From: Omphiscola glabra
Taxonomy: Eukaryota; Mollusca; Gastropoda; Lymnaeidae
Length of the DNA stretch: 64,000 nucleotides
Direction of reading: 5' to 3'
Assembly (NCBI GenBank): GCA_964017045.1
Contig: OZ024795.1
Location: forward strand, 27,876,366-27,940,365
Below, piece after piece: positions 11,030 through 22,105 of this stretch; the first letter of the stretch is position 1; each line of letters opens with the position of its first letter. The position numbers were made by a program, and so were the translations under genes. Below the pieces are notes generated by a model. That model worked only from the letters and a program-made list of their open reading frames with translations, ran no database searches and was not told the DNA's origin.

Positions 11030-12365
11030 TCCAGAATCAGACTTGAGATTCATCAGTGGTGCATTTAAAACGACACGCACATCTGACATGGAAGTCATAG
11101 CCAACGTAGAACTGCTAGACTAGCGGTTCTCAACCTGTGGGTCGCGACCCCTTTGGGGGTCACACGGCCCTTTCCCTGGGGTCGCCTAAGACCATCTGAA
11201 AACACATATACTCTACAGATATAAAGTATCAACGAAAATAATTTTGTGGTTGGGGAATCGCCACAACATGAGGAACTGGATTAAAGGGTCTCGGCATTAG
11301 AAAGGTTGAGAACCACTGTGCTAGACATACGAAGTGAACTGTACCTGTGGTTAAAAGAAAAAGAACAAAGCTTTAAAATGCAGAATAGCTTGGTAGAGGT
11401 GAGTCGACTGAAGAGATCGTTCTTTATGCACCTAATTGCAGAACATGAAAGGGCAGTCGATCTCCCTGGAAAGAGAGAACGTCTCACCAATACCCCAGTC
11501 ATTCCGCCCTATGCGGAACCTACAAGTCCTAATATACGATTTGCTCTGAACTGCACAGCAGATTGACGAAACGCAGTCCTGCACATGTTCAGGAGGGTTT
11601 GCAAAAAACCCCGTGAAAGATTTCACGGAGTGATCGGCCAAAACGAGAGAAAGAAATGCGGGGTACGATGCGCTCATTCTATCTTCGGCCACCAAATGAG
11701 AAGCTTTCATGGCCCCGTGAGACTGCGGCGTCAAATTTCAACGCGAAGCCAGAAGCCATTCACTGTTCACTGGAAAGTGTGCACTGCGAGGCTGCTGAGG
11801 TGGGAGCTCGTCATTGACATTTAATCTGATTCAAGATCTGATTTTGAGATCTTGAATAAGGAACCACATATCAACCACTTAGTTGGCGCCATTTCAAATG
11901 ATGTAGGCGAGATCGGAAGGATCGAAGAAATGAATACAGTGCAATTGATATAGAGTCACGTAAATGTAAGAGGCAACGAAAGAGCAGAAACCCTGGCAAA
12001 AACCGGGACTGTCCGACCTCAGCCTGATGCTCCAGTCACTTATCTCGTTGTTAAAAACTGGTTGACAGATCATTTTTAAACAAAATGGCACAGTCAGACG
12101 TGTTATCGATAACGTGCCGCATCCTTGCATACAGGATCCCTGGTGGAACTTGGGCCGCCGACAACAGAGCCTGGTAATCCAAATGAGAACCGAGCACTGC
12201 CCTACGAACTCTTACTTTAACAGGATAGACAACAACAAGGACCCGACCTGTCGGCATTGCAGCCTGGTCACAGCAACACCAGCGCACCTTTCTACTGAAT
12301 GCACAGCACTAGATGTTGCGGGAGAGGCCAGGGCGGCGGGAGAATTCTACGTTACGACAATGTAA
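11030..12365 (+). mobile_element. degenerate RNase H-bearing LINE (I-superfamily-like)
   Basis: Translated pieces in shifting plus-strand frames follow the order of an I-group LINE C-terminus. A segment ..GAFKTTRTSDMEVIANVE.. leads to ..IPPYAEPTSPNIRF... Next come RNase H traces: SDSRSDFEIL near 11830 and SHVNVRGNERAETLAK near 11955. A C-terminal zinc-knuckle region ..RTEHCPTNSYFNRID..CRHCS.. lies at about 12185-12270. Several stops and at least two frameshifts show it is dead. A hAT miniature interrupts it at 11121-11318; the coding sense resumes after one copy of the 8-bp duplication. Confidence 0.85.
11121..11318. mobile_element. hAT-type MITE, family A copy 3
   Basis: 198 bp, ends TAGCGGTTCTCAACC and GAGAACCACTG, with perfect 8-bp duplication TGCTAGAC (11113-11120 and 11319-11326). 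Same orientation as the 9923 copy. It lies inside the decayed LINE reading frame. Confidence 0.93.
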
Positions 12366-12425
12366 TATGACACAGCCCATCAAATGGAGCTGGCTGCCAA
12401 TGTACTATAGCCGGGGTTTTTTAGG

Positions 12426-12780
12426 AGCGTAAGCGTGAGAAAGCCGCTCCTAGGCAACCGTTTTCGTCCAGCCACTGCCAACGTCCCGACCGAAAGACTC
12501 CCTGGGCGGTGGGGAGTGGTAACGCAACACCAACCCCCCGGAGTGGAAGCAAAGCCGTCCTGACCCACAGAGAGTGGACTGCGGACGCTTTAAACGCAGC
12601 GTCCTCGGTCGACCGGGCCTCCCCTAGGTCAAGGGGGAAGTTCCCGGCGCCCTTTCGCACGGGCTGGCGTCGGGTTAAGTCCTTCAGTGCGCTGGATTGT
12701 GTGGGGGGGGGGCGCCGGGGGGGGGCATTAAGAGCTCGCGCTCGACGGCCCACCGACTCCATCTCTTATGCGACATTTTC
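12426..12780 (+). mobile_element. GC-rich retroposon family, copy 1 (5'-truncated)
   Basis: Strongly similar, in inverted orientation, to 38017-38350, and partly to 40884-41480 and 52123-52829. Shared words include GTGAGAAAGCCGCTCCTAGG, TTTAAACGCAGCG, TCGGTCGACCGG and GGGCATTAAGAGCTC. AGCGTAAGC occurs at both borders (12426-12434 and about 12784-12792), a possible but weak target duplication. It lies just past the LINE remnant, so being that LINE's 3' tail is an alternative. Open frames here are not gene-like. Confidence 0.75.
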
Positions 12781-13377
12781 AGTAGCGTAAGCTCGAGCCT
12801 CAACCAGAATACGTGTGTTAGTAACTTTATTTAATCTTATTCAATCGATGCTTGTTCTGGCAATGGATACTGGTTTCATCATAAGGGTTTGATTTAGTTA
12901 TTTTCTTAGGAATGAATTTTTTTTCTGATAAGTTGGATAGTGGTCTATCTGGGTGTGACTGGACGCAGATATCTACATACTTATTATGTCTCAATACAGT
13001 GGAACCGCCGAAAACGAACGCCACGGTTAACGAACAAGCTGGTTATAGAGCATGTTTGCTCCACCATTTTTATCGCCTTGTTACCATATGTTGCCAACAT
13101 GCGCATACGCCTGTACCCACAATCCCATCGGTACGGTGGTGAGAGCTTTGGCCAGTTTGCACTAAACATCAATAGTCCGAGTACTTTGTTTTGTTACATT
13201 GCAATTTTTGTGTTTAAAAATCTAGGTTTAAAGATAAAGATTATTACTCACTTTTTGTGCAAATCTTAGTAACGCTTAATAATGGAACGTTTATTTTAGT
13301 CAAAAGAACATAACTAACTGTAAATTCTGGCACATTACGTCTACATGTATTTCTATTGCTCATAGGATTGGGGTTAC
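12781..13377. other. unassigned, with a possible pogo/Tigger-like end
   Basis: At about 12996 the sequence TACAGTGGAACC followed by GGTTAACGAACAA resembles one terminus of a pogo/Tigger-type element with its TA target. I could not find the other end, so this is tentative. Confidence 0.25.
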
Positions 13378-13493
13378 TGGTTGCAGGGGTTACATGATGC
13401 AGCGGTTACAGGATGCAGGGGTTACAGGATGCAGGGGTTACAGGTTGCAGGGGTTACAGGTTGCAGGGGTTACAGGTTGCAGGGGTTACCGGT
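13378..13493. repeat. 16-bp minisatellite, about 7 copies
   Basis: Unit GTTGCAGGGGTTACAG, with GGATGCAG variants on the left. Confidence 0.92.
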
Positions 13494-15726
13494 TGAAGAC
13501 TGAACTTTTTGCACATGCCCCAAATGCACCGAGGCATCAATGTGAGACTTGGATTAATTTATTTACACATAGTTGCCTAATACAAGACTGCAACTGGGAT
13601 AATATTTACATATAGAAGTTTCACTTAGTTTTTCAACATTAAATATGGATTTGCATACCAACGAATTTATCATGTGTGTAACGTAGACATGAAGAATTAT
13701 TTCTACCCAAATGAGGTTTTCAACAACCGGGATGAAATCCAAACTGGCCAGGACTCCGGGGAACAAAACAGACCAAGCTAGGACTTATATGGTGAGCCAA
13801 TATTTAAATAATCAAAATAAATCCTAAGTTGCCTTCAAGTTACATCTGCTCTTATTGACTCAAAATCCATAATGACCGTAGCATGGGAAAATTCCGTGTC
13901 CCGTGAAATGGGTAAGTTCAGTGTCCTGTGAAATGGGAAAGTTGAATTGAAATGAAAATGTTTCTATGAACGGTAACTTCGCTCGTTGAAGACATTGACC
14001 CATTATAAAAACTTTTGTAACCGTCTATCAAGTTATTCTATTGGCATATAATTGAAAAGGCGAAGTATTTTTATGAATCCATCACTTACTGTAGCCGTGA
14101 GAGACGATCTTGTTGATTCTACGGTACACCTGGATACTGCACTAACGTTGGCTTGATAACCGAATTATCCTGCCACCCAGCCCCCTCTCCCTCAAAAGCC
14201 AGCTCCCAACGATAAAATGAGGACGCCAGCCTTTATGTTGCAGGTTCCAAAACCTTTGAGTTGGGGATCTTATTTACAGAAGTCAAGTCGGCCGCAACCC
14301 CGAGAAATTGAGAATAAACAAAGATTCGGTAAAAGTAAATACATAGAAAATTAATTTGTTCCATATCGCAGTATTATGAATTAAATTTTTTTTTTTTACT
14401 AAAAAGCCTACCTAAAAGAAAAAAAATTGAGAGGGACCCCCTCCCCCAACCTTGATTTGTGAAACAGAGATCTGACTGAATGCCTCTGGGTCACACGTTT
14501 TTTGAAAACAGTTTACCACCCCCCCCCCCACCGGCTGTTCACTGCAGGGTGATATGAAGGGTGCATAATTTAGGACGCTAAAGACAGTCGTACAAACTCA
14601 AAATGTAGTGATGAATTATTTGGCGCATACTTGAATGTGTTGTTTCTTTCAGACAATTTTGAGGTGGCATTTAAAATATTCGGGTGGAAAGTGCCATAAT
14701 TATCCATAATAATGACCAATGCAAAAACATCTTAAATTTCGCACCAGCGGGATGTAAACTATATACATTCTAGTTGCGTCACCTTTCAGGGTATGCTTTT
14801 GCCCTAGATTATTCTGGCCCCTCAAATCATTATAGTCCCCCAGAAATTTTTTTGATAAATTAAAAATACAAGAATGCATTTTATCACATATCTGAAACTA
14901 GTAGTGCAATATTCTACACTTAATTGGAGAGCAACGGAAGAGATCCTAGTTTAAAAATGTAGGTGTCACTTAACTTTAGAGACAGCGTGTGCGCCCAGCA
15001 ACCCTTACAACTGCAGGGTGCCTCGGATATTTTAGGGGCTTAAAGATGTGATGAGGATATTTTATTAATTATCATCTTTCCATACAGGTTTGGCAAAACG
15101 GAAATTTCTTGACCTGCTTGTGTTATGCAAAAAAAGAAATAATTAAAAAAATAATTATATAACTAAAAATAGTTATGTGGCTTTAATTTTTTAATTTACA
15201 TTATTATTAGAGATAGCACCAGATTGCATTCTTTTTAAAAATGACAGTTTAGTCGTTTTTATTTTTAAAAATATATAATCATTAAATTGTTTTTACCCAT
15301 TTTGCTCCGGGGGGCACTTTACTTTCCCCGGAGAGATGCCTGAAAGAAACCCTGATCAAACAACACCAAGAAACGAAACAAATACCTAAAGTGCCCACCG
15401 CTGTCAGATTCGTAATATCTAAGCAGCATCCCACCCCCCCCCCCTTTTTCATCCCTACTGATTTTGTTATCGCATCATGCCTTGCTTAAATGGGCAGAAA
15501 CTCTCGCTTTACCCTGATAACCCCCTACATTACTGAACAGTTCTCGATAGGACAATCTACCTGTAACAGACACAATCCCAGCGTTCCGAGAAACGCAAAC
15601 GACCATCACGTTCAAGGAAAACAAAAAAAATAGAAAAGTCAATCAGGGGCGCGCCACCAGGGTTAATGATGTTGGTGGGGATAGTGCTTACACGTCATTA
15701 TGCCATAGAGTCTATAAAATACTTCC
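13494..15726. other. unassigned, AT-rich sequence
   Basis: A 26-27-bp unit containing GTGAAATGGG occurs twice near 13890-13940. Poly(C) runs lie near 14519 and 15430. I see no exon, RNA gene or transposon motif in this 2.2 kb. Confidence 0.5.
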
Positions 15727-15858
15727 GCCATCCATTTCACCTCACCTCTGCCATCCATTTCACCTCACTTCTGCCATTCATTTCCCTTCTCCTTTGCCAT
15801 CCATTTCATCTTACTTCCGCCAGCCATTTCACCTCAATTCTGCCATCCATTTCACAGC
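15727..15858. repeat. 23-bp minisatellite, about 6 copies
   Basis: Core GCCATCCATTTCACCTCACT. Diverged units. Confidence 0.9.
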
Positions 15859-15973
15859 AGGAGTCGCTAAACAAAACATAAGGTTTGCCAATTTCCAGCC
15901 AACTTTAATGATCTGATTGTGCTGTTTACTTTAAAGATCAGATTGTGTTTTTTTTTTCTCTTTTGATAAAACA

Positions 15974-16052
15974 CGAAGCAGTATTCGAAGCAGTGTTCAA
16001 ATTAATATTCGAAGCAGTATTCGAAGAAGTGTTCAAAGCAGTATTCGAAGCA
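15974..16052. repeat. 12-bp tandem repeat, about 7 copies
   Basis: Unit CGAAGCAGTATT with GTGTT and CAAA variants. Confidence 0.9.
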
Positions 16053-16253
16053 GTACTCGTGTTTTGACATGTTTGAAAGACAATGTTTTTGGTCGGGTAT
16101 CGAGCGAACAATTTGTATAAGAGATTAATGATAAAAACCGGGAAAAAATATTCTTATCCAACAGTAACAACGATATTCATCTAATTTTATTTTAGAATAT
16201 TCGGGACGCGTCCCTGACGTCGCATCATTTAAAATGAAAGTTCATTATTCTGT

Positions 16254-16479
16254 ACTGAGTTTATCTTGTCTACTGAGTTCATCTTGGCTACTTATTTCAA
16301 CTGATCTACTGAATTCATCTGGTCTACTGAGTTCATCTTGGCTACTGAGTTCATCTTGGCTACTGAGTTCATCTTGGCTACTGAGTTCATCTGGTCTACT
16401 AAGTTCATCTTGGCTACTGAGTTCATCTTGGCTACTGAGTTCATATGGGCTACTGAGTTCATCTGGGCTACCTACTGAG
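16254..16479. repeat. 18-bp minisatellite, about 12 copies
   Basis: Unit CTACTGAGTTCATCTTGG, varying at TCTTGG/TCTGGT/TCTGGG. Eighteen is a multiple of three, so both strands stay open (plus LLSSSW, minus SQDELS); no sign of selection. Confidence 0.94.
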
Positions 16480-16738
16480 GATATCAGATCCATTTACAAA
16501 TGCTCTTCAAGTGAAATATTTAAGAATCTGCATTAATAATGGCATATTCCACTTAATAAAGTGCATATTTTGGTGAAAAATATTTTTTGTCGACCTAAAA
16601 TTATTCAAATATTTAATAAAAGTATTACGGAAATTTCACATGTCGATTCCAGTAAACGCTCTAAGTTTAAATGCATTACAAGACACAACAGTGCACACAA
16701 ATTAAGCTTTCTGTAAGAGGTGGAAGCTAGATACATAT

Positions 16739-17175
16739 TGGCTCTCTCAGATACATGTTGGCTCGCTCAGATACATGTTAGCTCACTCAGATACATGTTG
16801 GCTCACTCATATACATGCTGGCTCACTCATATACATGCTGGCTTGCTCAGATACATGCTGGCTCACTCAGATACATGCTGGCTCACTCAGATACATGTTA
16901 GCTCACTCAGATACATGTTAGCTCCCTCAGATACATGCTGGCTCGCTCATATACATGTTAGCTCGCTCAGACACATGCTGGCTCGCTCAGACACATGCTG
17001 GCTCGCTCAGATACATGTTGGCTCGCTCAGACACATGGTGGCTCGCTCAGACACATGGTGGCTCGCTCAGATACAGGTTGGCTCGCTCAGATACATGTTG
17101 GCTCGCTCAGATACCTGTTGGCTCGCTCAGATACCTGATGGCTCGCTCAGATACCTGTTGGCTCGCTCAGATACA
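16739..17175. repeat. 20-bp minisatellite, about 22 copies
   Basis: Unit CTCAGATACATGTTGGCTCG. Left copies favour GCTCACTC and right copies GCTCGCTC. The plus-strand frames across it are repeat translations. Confidence 0.95.
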
Positions 17176-17216
17176 CGAATAACGATGATTTAGAATTCGA
17201 CAAACATGACAAAAGG

Positions 17217-17345
17217 TAATAATAATAATAATAACAATAAAGTTTATTTGAAATTTACGCTTCCTACCCAAAGGCTCGAAGCGCGGTACAAAGTAAACCA
17301 TACCAAAAGAGAAATGAAACAATCTATACCTTACCACACCTAAAC
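17217..17345 (-). mobile_element. probable SINE/LINE 3' end with TTA-type tail
   Basis: On the minus strand the sequence reads GCGCTTCGAGCCTTTGGG, then AATAAACTTTATT, then an ATT repeat. This layout is typical of retroposon 3' ends. The body was not recognised. It lies just downstream of the TRPC-like frame. Confidence 0.4.
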
Positions 17346-17387
17346 ACAAAACGCAACACCACAAAAACTACACGTGAGCACACCCAT

Positions 17388-18137
17388 TTAAAGTCCTTCA
17401 TCCCCTCGCAAGCACAAACAACACAAGCCAATATACACCCAGGAGACAATAGCGTTCAGTCTGGACTTGGAGTGGACCACCCTGTCAAAGTTTTTATGAT
17501 TGTAACACTCAGTACATAGACATAAATAATTGTGAGGCTTGGGGATAGTGAAGCCCTTCTGAATCAACATGTGAACGAAGGCAAAGTTGTTGCATTGGGC
17601 GGCGAACACAATGGGGGTTATGTCAGGGGCGAAGTCGTAGTTGCTGTCTGGGGAGCCGCCCGCTGTAGAGCAGTACGGCACAGGTAGTTCCTGCAGCTGT
17701 AGAGCAGTACTACCGAAGGTAATCCCTGCAGCTATAGAGCAGTACGGCACAGGTAGTCCCTGCAGCTGTAGAGCAGTACGGCACAGATAGTCCATGCAGC
17801 TAAGGTTAAAGGTCCCCACCTCTTCCACCAACACATCCAAGGCGGTAATGTTCCCTCTCTGTGCCGCCCACAGGAACTGCCTCTCGGTATCTGTGAGAGG
17901 GACATCTCCAAAGATACTCCTCGTGGTCCTGTCCGCGTCGCTGTTGTCATGGCGACTCCGCTGGTGTTTCTCGTGCATATCATTATGCTCGCTCCGCACC
18001 TGCCCCGGGAGGTCTTTCCGGTTCTCCCTCGACAACTTCCGACCGGTGTTGAACGATCGCCTGAAACCAAACGATGTACGACTCATGGCGAGTAACCTGT
18101 TCAGTCGATGGAGAGAAATGGACCGTTGAGGCCGCAC
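17388..18137 (-). CDS. partial TRPC-type cation channel N-terminus, possibly decayed
   Basis: A 249-residue open frame. Residues about 81-126 (LTDTERQFLWAAQRGN.. to ..SCMDYLCRTALQL) and 168-229 (DFAPDITPIVFAAQ.. to ..PHNYLCLCTEC..HSKSRLNA) match the N-terminal ankyrin region of TRPC channels, plasma-membrane cation channels opened downstream of phospholipase C. In the family about 75 residues of ankyrin repeats separate these blocks. Here there are about 45, formed by four copies of a 34-bp unit. After SRLNA the frame runs 20 more residues to a stop. That could be read-through of a donor (exon end 17439, intron GTGTAT from 17438 on the minus strand) or a broken end. No further channel exons are visible at lower coordinates. 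No transmembrane segments are present. Residues 1-80 are basic and unrecognised. It may be a real 5' exon or a pseudogene fragment. Confidence 0.6.
   Translation of the reverse strand: MRPQRSISLHRLNRLLAMSRTSFGFRRSFNTGRKLSRENRKDLPGQVRSEHNDMHEKHQRSRHDNSDADRTTRSIFGDVPLTDTERQFLWAAQRGNITALDVLVEEVGTFNLSCMDYLCRTALQLQGLPVPYCSIAAGITFGSTALQLQELPVPYCSTAGGSPDSNYDFAPDITPIVFAAQCNNFAFVHMLIQKGFTIPKPHNYLCLCTECYNHKNFDRVVHSKSRLNAIVSWVYIGLCCLCLRGDEGL
17662..17798. repeat. 34-bp tandem duplication inside the TRPC-like frame, 4 copies
   Basis: Units begin near 17662, 17696, 17731 and 17765, each starting GCTGTAGAGCAGTAC or GCTATAGAGCAGTAC. Read on the minus strand, the unit at 17765 encodes the family-conserved DYLCRTALQL. 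The other units are copies of it in other frames. So the array was seeded by ankyrin-coding sequence. Confidence 0.9.
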
Positions 18138-19130
18138 TTCGGAAATTATCCAGTAAATGCGAGGGTTGTGAGCGGACGGAGGCAGCTCTTAATCAATCAC
18201 GGAAACCGCTGTCCGATCAGGCGACGAATCGTTGTGAAGAATCTTGAAGATGTAAAAGAAATTGAATACTTTTCCATACGAACCACCTTGATGTTCACTT
18301 GTACGAGTTCAATCAGTTACCCACTAAGTATGAATTATGAATAATGTATAGTATACCAACAGAAGTGGAAAAAACAGACAATCTCCAGCTGTCATATGTT
18401 ACGTTGCTATTCTTAACCTTACCAATTACTACTCTCCAAGATATCACGGTCAAAAGTATTGATAACAGCAGTTCCATTTAGTCGTCTCATCTTGGCTCCT
18501 ATAAAGATTGGTTTTCAATTCTTTCTTTGTTGATTATTTTCCTTACAGAAATCGACACAGGTTGTGTTCAAAAAGAAAATGTTTTCAATCGAATCCAAAT
18601 AAATAAAACAGCAACGATCCGGTGCCTCAATCTTGTGACATAGTGATCTAACATTTCCCAAAACAACAGGTGGAAGAAAGCCGCGCTGTCCTCTGTTTCT
18701 ACATTTCACAGGAATGCCCCCCCCCCCCCCCCCCCCGTCCCAACTTGTTCGTCTCAGTCGTGAATCGGTCGCCATTTGTTGTTGGCATTGCGGAAGTTTA
18801 CAAAAAATGGCGGAAGTGACATTGTTATACTAGTCTGAATAATTTGATATCCGAAGTCCATATTAAAGCTGTTTCCCGCGAAGAGAAACACACAAAACAT
18901 ACCAGAAAATCGTCCTTAGTAGATCGATTTGTACTTGAGTGTAACACAATTAAATAAAACGTGTAAAAATACTGAAGAAAAAACAACTGAAAATGATGCA
19001 TTGATGCCATCGAGTCGCCTGCAGAGCAGCGCCCCGGAAGTAGCCAAAGGTTTAGCGGTAAAAATGAACAGAGATTTGCGAATACAAATATGTTTCCTTT
19101 TCAATACATAACACCTGACATCTGGTCATT
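18138..19130. other. unassigned sequence upstream of the TRPC-like frame
   Basis: Includes a poly(C) run at about 18717-18736. If the TRPC-like frame is a first exon, its promoter would lie here on the minus strand; I see no clear core promoter motif. Confidence 0.4.
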
Positions 19131-19405
19131 AAAGTGACCATGATTCTGCCTACAGTTTGGTCAGTGACCATGATTCTGCCTACAGTTTGGTCAGTGACCA
19201 TGATTCTGTCTAAAGTTTGTTCAATGACCATGCATCTGCCTACAGTTTGGTCAGTGACCATTATTCTGCCTAAATTTTTTTCAATGTCCATGTATCTAGC
19301 TACGGTTGGGTTAGTGACCAGGAGTATATCTACAGTTTGTACAATGACCACGAATCTGCATACAGTTTAGCCAATGACCATGTATCCGCCAGGAGTTTGA
19401 AAAAT
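19131..19405. repeat. 30-bp minisatellite, about 9 copies
   Basis: Core GACCATGATTCTGCCTACAG, with rising divergence to the right. Confidence 0.93.
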
Positions 19406-19502
19406 GAGCTTTTAAAAAAATTAAAATATTTGAGCCATCTTTTTTAATCCTATCCCTGATTTTGAATGTAGAAATATTTTACCAAATAGTATTTTTTTTA
19501 AT

Positions 19503-19712
19503 ACTTCTCTTGTGTCTCAATGTTCTCTGGTGTCTCACTGTTCTCTTGTGTCTCACTGTTCTCTGTTGTCTCACTGTTCTCTTGTGTCTCACTGTTCTCT
19601 GGTGTCTCACAGTTCTCTTGTGTCTCACTGCGCTATGGTGTCTCACTGTTCTTTTGTGTCTCACTGTTCTTTTGTGTCTCACTGTGCTCAGGTGTCTCAA
19701 TGTTCTCTTACT
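19503..19712. repeat. 18-bp minisatellite, about 12 copies
   Basis: Unit CTCTGGTGTCTCACTGTT, with CTCTTGTG and CTGTTGTC variants. It runs directly into the next array. Confidence 0.94.
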
Positions 19713-19729
19713 ACTGTACTACTATACTT

Positions 19730-20336
19730 TCTGTCCCTATTCCCATACTGTCTGCCCCTAGTCCTGTACTCTCAGTCCGTGGCCCCTACTCCTATACCCC
19801 CTGTACCTACTCCTATACTCCATGTACCTACTCCTATACCCTCTGTACCTACTCCTATACTCCCTGTACCTACACATATACTCCCTGTCCCTACTCCTAT
19901 ACTCCCTGTACCTACTCCTATACTCCCTGTACCTACTTCTATACTCCCTGTCCCTACTCCTATACTCCCTGTACCTACTCCTATACTCCCTGTACCTACT
20001 CCTATACTCCCTGTACCTACTCCTATACTCCTTGTCCCTACTCCTATACTCCCTGTACCTACTCCTATACTCCCTGTTCCTACTCCTATACTCCCTGTAC
20101 CTACTCCTATACTCCCTGTACCTACTCCTATACTCCCTGTACCTACTCCTATACCCCCTTTACCTACTCCTATACCCCTGTACCTACTCCTATACCCCCT
20201 GTACCTACTCCTATACTCCCTGTACCTACTCCTATACTCCCTGTACCTACTCCTATACTCCCTGTACCTACTCCTATACTCCCTGTACCTACTCCTATAC
20301 CCCCTGTACCTACTCCTATACCCCCTGTACCTACTC
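19730..20336. repeat. 21-bp minisatellite, about 29 copies
   Basis: Core TACTCCTATACTCCCTGTAC. Very regular; open in many frames on both strands, giving long false proteins (up to 315 residues). It passes without a gap into a 28-bp array that shares TACTCC.ATACTC. Confidence 0.96.
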
Positions 20337-22105
20337 TCTGTCTGTGACACATACTCCAATACTCTCTGTCTGGGACACATACTCCAATACTCACTGTCTG
20401 TGACCCCAACTCGTACACTCTCTGTCCGCCAACCTTACTCATTTACTCTATGTCCGTGACCCCTACTCCAATACTCTCTGTCTGTGACACATACTCCAAT
20501 ACTCTCTGTGACACATACTCCAATACTCTCTGTCTGTGACCCCAACTCCTACACTCTCTGTCTGTGACCCCTACTCCTTTACTCTATGTACGTGACCCCT
20601 ACTCCTATACTCTCTGTCTGGGACCCCAACTCCTTTACTCTATGTCCATGACCACTACTCCAATATTCTCCGTCTGTGACCCCTACTCCTTTACTCTATG
20701 TCCGTGACCCCTACTCCAATACTCTCTGTCTGTGACCCCTACTCCTTTACTCTATGTCCGTGACCCCTACTCCTTTACTCTATGTCCTTGACCCCTACTC
20801 CTTTACTCTATGCCCGTGACCACTACTCCAATACTCTCTGTCTGTGACACCTACTCCAACACTCTTTGTCTGTGACACATACTCCAATACTCTCTGTCTT
20901 TGACACATACTCCAATACTCACTGTCTGTGACCCCAACTCCTACACTCTCTGTCCGCCAACCTTACTCCTTTACTCTCTGTCCGTGACCCCTACTCCAAT
21001 ACTCTTTGCCTGTGATCCCTACCCAAATACTCGCTGTCCTTGACCCCTACTCCTTTACTCTATGTCCGTGACCCCTACTCCAATACTCTCTGTCTGTGAC
21101 CCCTACTCCTTTACTCTATGTCCGTGACCCCTACTCCAATACTCTCTGTTTGTGACCCCTACTCCTTTACTCTATGTCCGTGACCCCTACTCCAATACTC
21201 TCTGTCTGTGACACATACTCCTTTACTCTATGTCCGTGACCCCTACTCCAATACTCTCTGTCTGTGACCCCTACTCCTTTACTCTATGTCCGTGACCCCT
21301 ACTCCAATACTCTCTGTCTGTGGCACATACTCCATTACTCTATGTCCGTGACCCCTACTCCAATACTCTCTGTCTGTGACCCCTACTCCTTTACTCTATG
21401 TCCGTGACCCTTACTCCAATACTCTCTGTCTGTGACCCCTACTCCTTTACTCTATGTCCGTGACCCCTACTCCAATACTCTCTGTCTTTGACCCCTACTC
21501 TTTTACTCTATGTCCGTGACCACTACTCCAATACTCTCTGTCTGTGACCCCTACTCCTTTACTCTATGTCCGTTACCCCTACTCCAATACTCTCTGTCTG
21601 TGACCCCTACCCATTTACTCTATGTCCGTGACCCCTACTCCAATACTCTCTGTCTGTGACCCCTACTCCTTTACTCTATGTCCGTTACCCCTACTCCAAT
21701 ACTCTCTGTCTGTGACCCCTACCCATTTACTCTATGTCCGTGACCCCTACTCCAATACTCTCTGTCTGTGACCCCTACCCCTTTACTCTATGTCCGTGAC
21801 CCCTACTCCAATACTCTCTGTCTTTGACACATACTCCAATACTCTCTGTCCGTGACCCTTACTCCAATACTCTCTGTCCGTGACCCCTACTCCAATACTC
21901 TCTGTCTGTGACCCCTACTCCAATACTCTCCGTCTGTGACCCCTACTCCAATACTCTCTGTCTGTAACCCCTACTCCAATACTCTCCGTCTGTGACCCTT
22001 ACTCCTTTACTCTCTGTCCTTGACCCCTACTCCTTTACTCTATGTCCGTGACCCCTACTCCAATACTCTCTTTCTGTGATCCCTACTCCAATACTCTCCG
22101 TCGCT
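20337..22105. repeat. 28-bp minisatellite (56-bp dimers), about 63 copies
   Basis: Two alternating 28-bp forms: CCTTTACTCTATGTCCGTGA and CCAATACTCTCTGTCTGTGA followed by CCCCTACT. The unit equals the neighbouring 21-bp unit plus about 7 bp containing GTGAC. Alternation is clear in the middle and lost at both ends. Confidence 0.95.

Noticed and set aside
19512..20459. 315-residue plus-strand frame rich in P, T, I and Y
   Set aside because: It is the 18- and 21-bp arrays translated; other registers and the opposite strand are open as well.
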